A stretch of 8,450 nucleotides of DNA. Origin: an uncultured Eubacteriales bacterium (GTDB taxonomy: Bacteria; Bacillota; Clostridia; Lachnospirales; Lachnospiraceae). The translations under genes and the position numbers were made by a program. The notes under the pieces were generated by a model. The model had not been told where the DNA came from and did not search any database. It saw only the letters and a program-made list of their open reading frames with translations. The stretch spans positions 1 through 8,450 of the forward strand of contig USSL01000064.1 of NCBI GenBank assembly GCA_900557175.1, written 5' to 3'. The first letter of the stretch is position 1, and each line of letters begins with the position of its first letter. Shown piece after piece: positions 7,019-8,450 of this stretch.

Positions 7019-7106
7019 AAAGATAGCCTTTTAATCATATCTATGAACAAGTCATAAGGCATGGTGTATTCATAGCCAAGAAATGTAGTTTTACGGAGGG
7101 GTTGAC

Positions 7107-8450
7107 ATGAAAATTTCAGACAGAAAGAAGCTTATTCACACGAATTTCAATTTTGTGATGTATTTTATTTTCTCAGCACTATTTTTTGTTGGATCGTTGG
7201 GATTTACATATTTAATTGAGCTTGTTTCAAAAATTGCGGTGGAGGGACAGCATGATTTAATTACAGCAGCAGTGGTTTGGCTAGCTGTTTATGCGGCTGT
7301 AAGTTTTGGTATTCGCTACGGTTTCCTTTATTTTAGAAAAAAGGCGTGCTGTAAATGGAATATGGATGTTAAGACAGGGCTGATGAACAATATTCTTGCA
7401 AGGTCGCCGGCAGCATTTAAGGAAAAGGACAGAACATATTATATGTCACTTTTTAATGATGATATCGGTTTTCTGCAAAAAAATTATGTAGAGATGATTG
7501 CGGATATGGTGACGCAGATGACAACCTTTGTCATTGCTTTAATTTATGCCATGAATATCAACATATTGTTTACTGTGCTGATTTTAGCGGCGGGTGCGAT
7601 TTCTGTGCTCGTGACAAATAAGCTGTCTGCTCAAGCTTCAAAACATAATAAGACTTATATGGATGTGCTTGGAAGTTATAATGAGGCAATAGACGATGGT
7701 TTAAGAGGCTATCCGGTGATTTATAAATCCAATGCGTTAAAAAATTTTATGAAGCTTTTTAATGAACGCACAAAAATGAATGAAAAATATCATGCAAAGT
7801 CTGAGTTTATGACAAGTATTCTGAACAGCTTTGTCAATTATTTTTCGGCGATTGTGCAGATGCTGCTTATGTTCGCAAGCGCACTGCTTGTGATTGGAGG
7901 TCAGATGGAAGCAGTTTATTTCCCTGTAACCTTGTCTTTGATGAATATTCTTATTTCACCGATGTATATGGTGATGAATGATTACAGTCTTATTAAATCA
8001 TGTAAGGATATTAAGCTCAATGTGATTAAAGAACTGAATTTTCCGACAGAGACCTATGATGGTGCGACGGCGATTGACGAAGCGTCTATTGATATTGAGC
8101 ATATGTGTTTTGCTTATGGCGATAAAACGATTTTTAACGATACGAATTTGACGATTAAAAATAAAGAACATGTATTGCTTCGGGGCGGCAGCGGCGCCGG
8201 AAAATCAACGCTTTTAAAGCTTTTATTAAAAGAGGTGGAACCGACCTCCGGCAAGATAATCGTGAACGATATGAACCTCGGGAAGATGCCCAGGCGCTAC
8301 ATTCCCAAGTACCGCAGGAGGCTGGGAATGATTTTCCAGGACTTCCGGCTGTTAAAGGACCGCAATGTATACGAGAATGTGGCATTTGCGCAGCGTGTCA
8401 TCGGCGCTTCCGCCAGGAGCATCAGGGAATCGGTACCAACCATGCTGACA
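7107..8450 (+). CDS. ABC exporter (TMD-ATPase half-transporter) running into FtsE; hybrid, 3' end outside window
   Basis: The frame is open for 448 residues to the window edge. ATG 7107 has GGAGGG at 7095-7100. Residues 1-300 form an exporter-type membrane domain with about six hydrophobic segments (near 15-40, 51-75, 136-150, 152-170, 238-265 and 272-290) and polar intracellular stretches. Around residue 327 an ATPase domain begins (IDIEHMCFAYGDKTIFND), with Walker A GGSGAGKST at 360-368. A normal exporter would continue with exporter-type sequence and a Q-loop. Instead, from about residue 376 the protein reads as FtsE, including RRRLGMIFQDFRLL (about 403-416) and VYENVAFAQRVIG (about 421-433). 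G or C at third codon positions also jumps at about 8241. The front half alone is a plausible drug, lipid or peptide exporter of unknown substrate. As one protein it is odd and may be an assembly chimera. Confidence 0.75.
   Translation, partial: MKISDRKKLIHTNFNFVMYFIFSALFFVGSLGFTYLIELVSKIAVEGQHDLITAAVVWLAVYAAVSFGIRYGFLYFRKKACCKWNMDVKTGLMNNILARSPAAFKEKDRTYYMSLFNDDIGFLQKNYVEMIADMVTQMTTFVIALIYAMNINILFTVLILAAGAISVLVTNKLSAQASKHNKTYMDVLGSYNEAIDDGLRGYPVIYKSNALKNFMKLFNERTKMNEKYHAKSEFMTSILNSFVNYFSAIVQMLLMFASALLVIGGQMEAVYFPVTLSLMNILISPMYMVMNDYSLIKSCKDIKLNVIKELNFPTETYDGATAIDEASIDIEHMCFAYGDKTIFNDTNLTIKNKEHVLLRGGSGAGKSTLLKLLLKEVEPTSGKIIVNDMNLGKMPRRYIPKYRRRLGMIFQDFRLLKDRNVYENVAFAQRVIGASARSIRESVPTMLT
8241..8450 (+). 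other. ftsE: ftsE-like segment of foreign composition within the ABC exporter frame
   Basis: This stretch encodes about 70 residues matching FtsE between Walker A and the signature region: EPTSGKI, the Arg-rich run before LGMIFQDFRLL, then VYENVAFAQRVIG. FtsE is the ATPase of the FtsEX complex, which controls peptidoglycan hydrolysis at division or, in Bacillus, elongation. I count G or C at third positions in 53 of 70 codons here, against about 28 of 70 in the preceding 70 codons. Five Arg codons are AGG. The usual FtsE N-terminus is absent; the exporter's membrane domain and Walker A stand in its place. The C-terminal half (signature motif, Walker B) lies beyond the window. Confidence 0.75.

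Noticed and set aside
8155..8385. Minus-strand frame across the exporter/ftsE seam as a separate gene
   Set aside because: It lies opposite clear Walker A and FtsE coding sequence, and its translation has no family features.
1..8450. CRISPR array, tRNA, rRNA, insertion sequence or prophage genes
   Set aside because: No regularly spaced repeats, cloverleaf-like segments, conserved rRNA blocks, transposase or phage-like reading frames were seen on either strand.

Overview
The window reads as a chromosomal stretch of a low- to mid-GC, spore-forming Gram-positive bacterium of the Clostridia, most like Lachnospiraceae. This rests on an LTA-synthase-type sulfatase, a CotS-family (spore coat) kinase-like protein, a PgcA-type phosphohexomutase, purine-rich Shine-Dalgarno (SD) sites and short intergenic gaps. 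The taxonomic call is inference from protein families and style; no search was run. Every supported gene is on the + strand.

Layout: (1) 2-91, the probable C-terminal tail of an upstream gene, overlapping the next start. (2) 84-830, a PlsC-type 1-acylglycerol-3-phosphate acyltransferase. (3) 844-2856, a membrane LTA-synthase/phosphoglycerol-transferase family protein, 13 nt downstream and probably co-transcribed. (4) A good sigma-A-type promoter (TTGACA-17-TAGACT) driving asnA, 2974-3984. (5) A structured 82-nt gap: an 8-bp hairpin over the asnA stop, then a strong intrinsic-terminator hairpin whose 3' arm contains the SD of the next gene and whose U-tract runs into that gene's TTG start. (6) 4067-5068, a CotS-like kinase-fold protein. 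(7) pgcA, 5141-6874, with its own promoter-like -10 and a textbook terminator at 6882-6932. (8) A 174-nt AT-rich spacer with a TATAAT box, a 12-bp palindrome and competing small hairpins. (9) From 7107 to the window edge, an open frame that begins as an ABC exporter (six membrane segments, then the start of an ATPase domain) and becomes FtsE just after Walker A.

Functional links: PlsC (phosphatidate synthesis), the LTA-synthase-family enzyme (glycerol-phosphate polymer synthesis) and PgcA (glucose-1-phosphate for UDP-glucose and glycolipid anchors) could all feed cell-envelope polymer and membrane-lipid synthesis. AsnA makes asparagine and is probably an independent unit. The CotS-like gene suggests sporulation capacity.

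Two items most deserve a second look. The first is the ABC-exporter/FtsE junction near 8184-8240. G or C at third codon positions jumps from about 40% (70 codons before 8241) to about 76% (70 codons after), so it is either a chimeric assembly or a genuine intragenic recombination. The second is the terminator/SD overlap in front of the CotS-like gene, which has the geometry of an attenuator. I found no tRNA, rRNA, CRISPR array, insertion sequence or phage genes.
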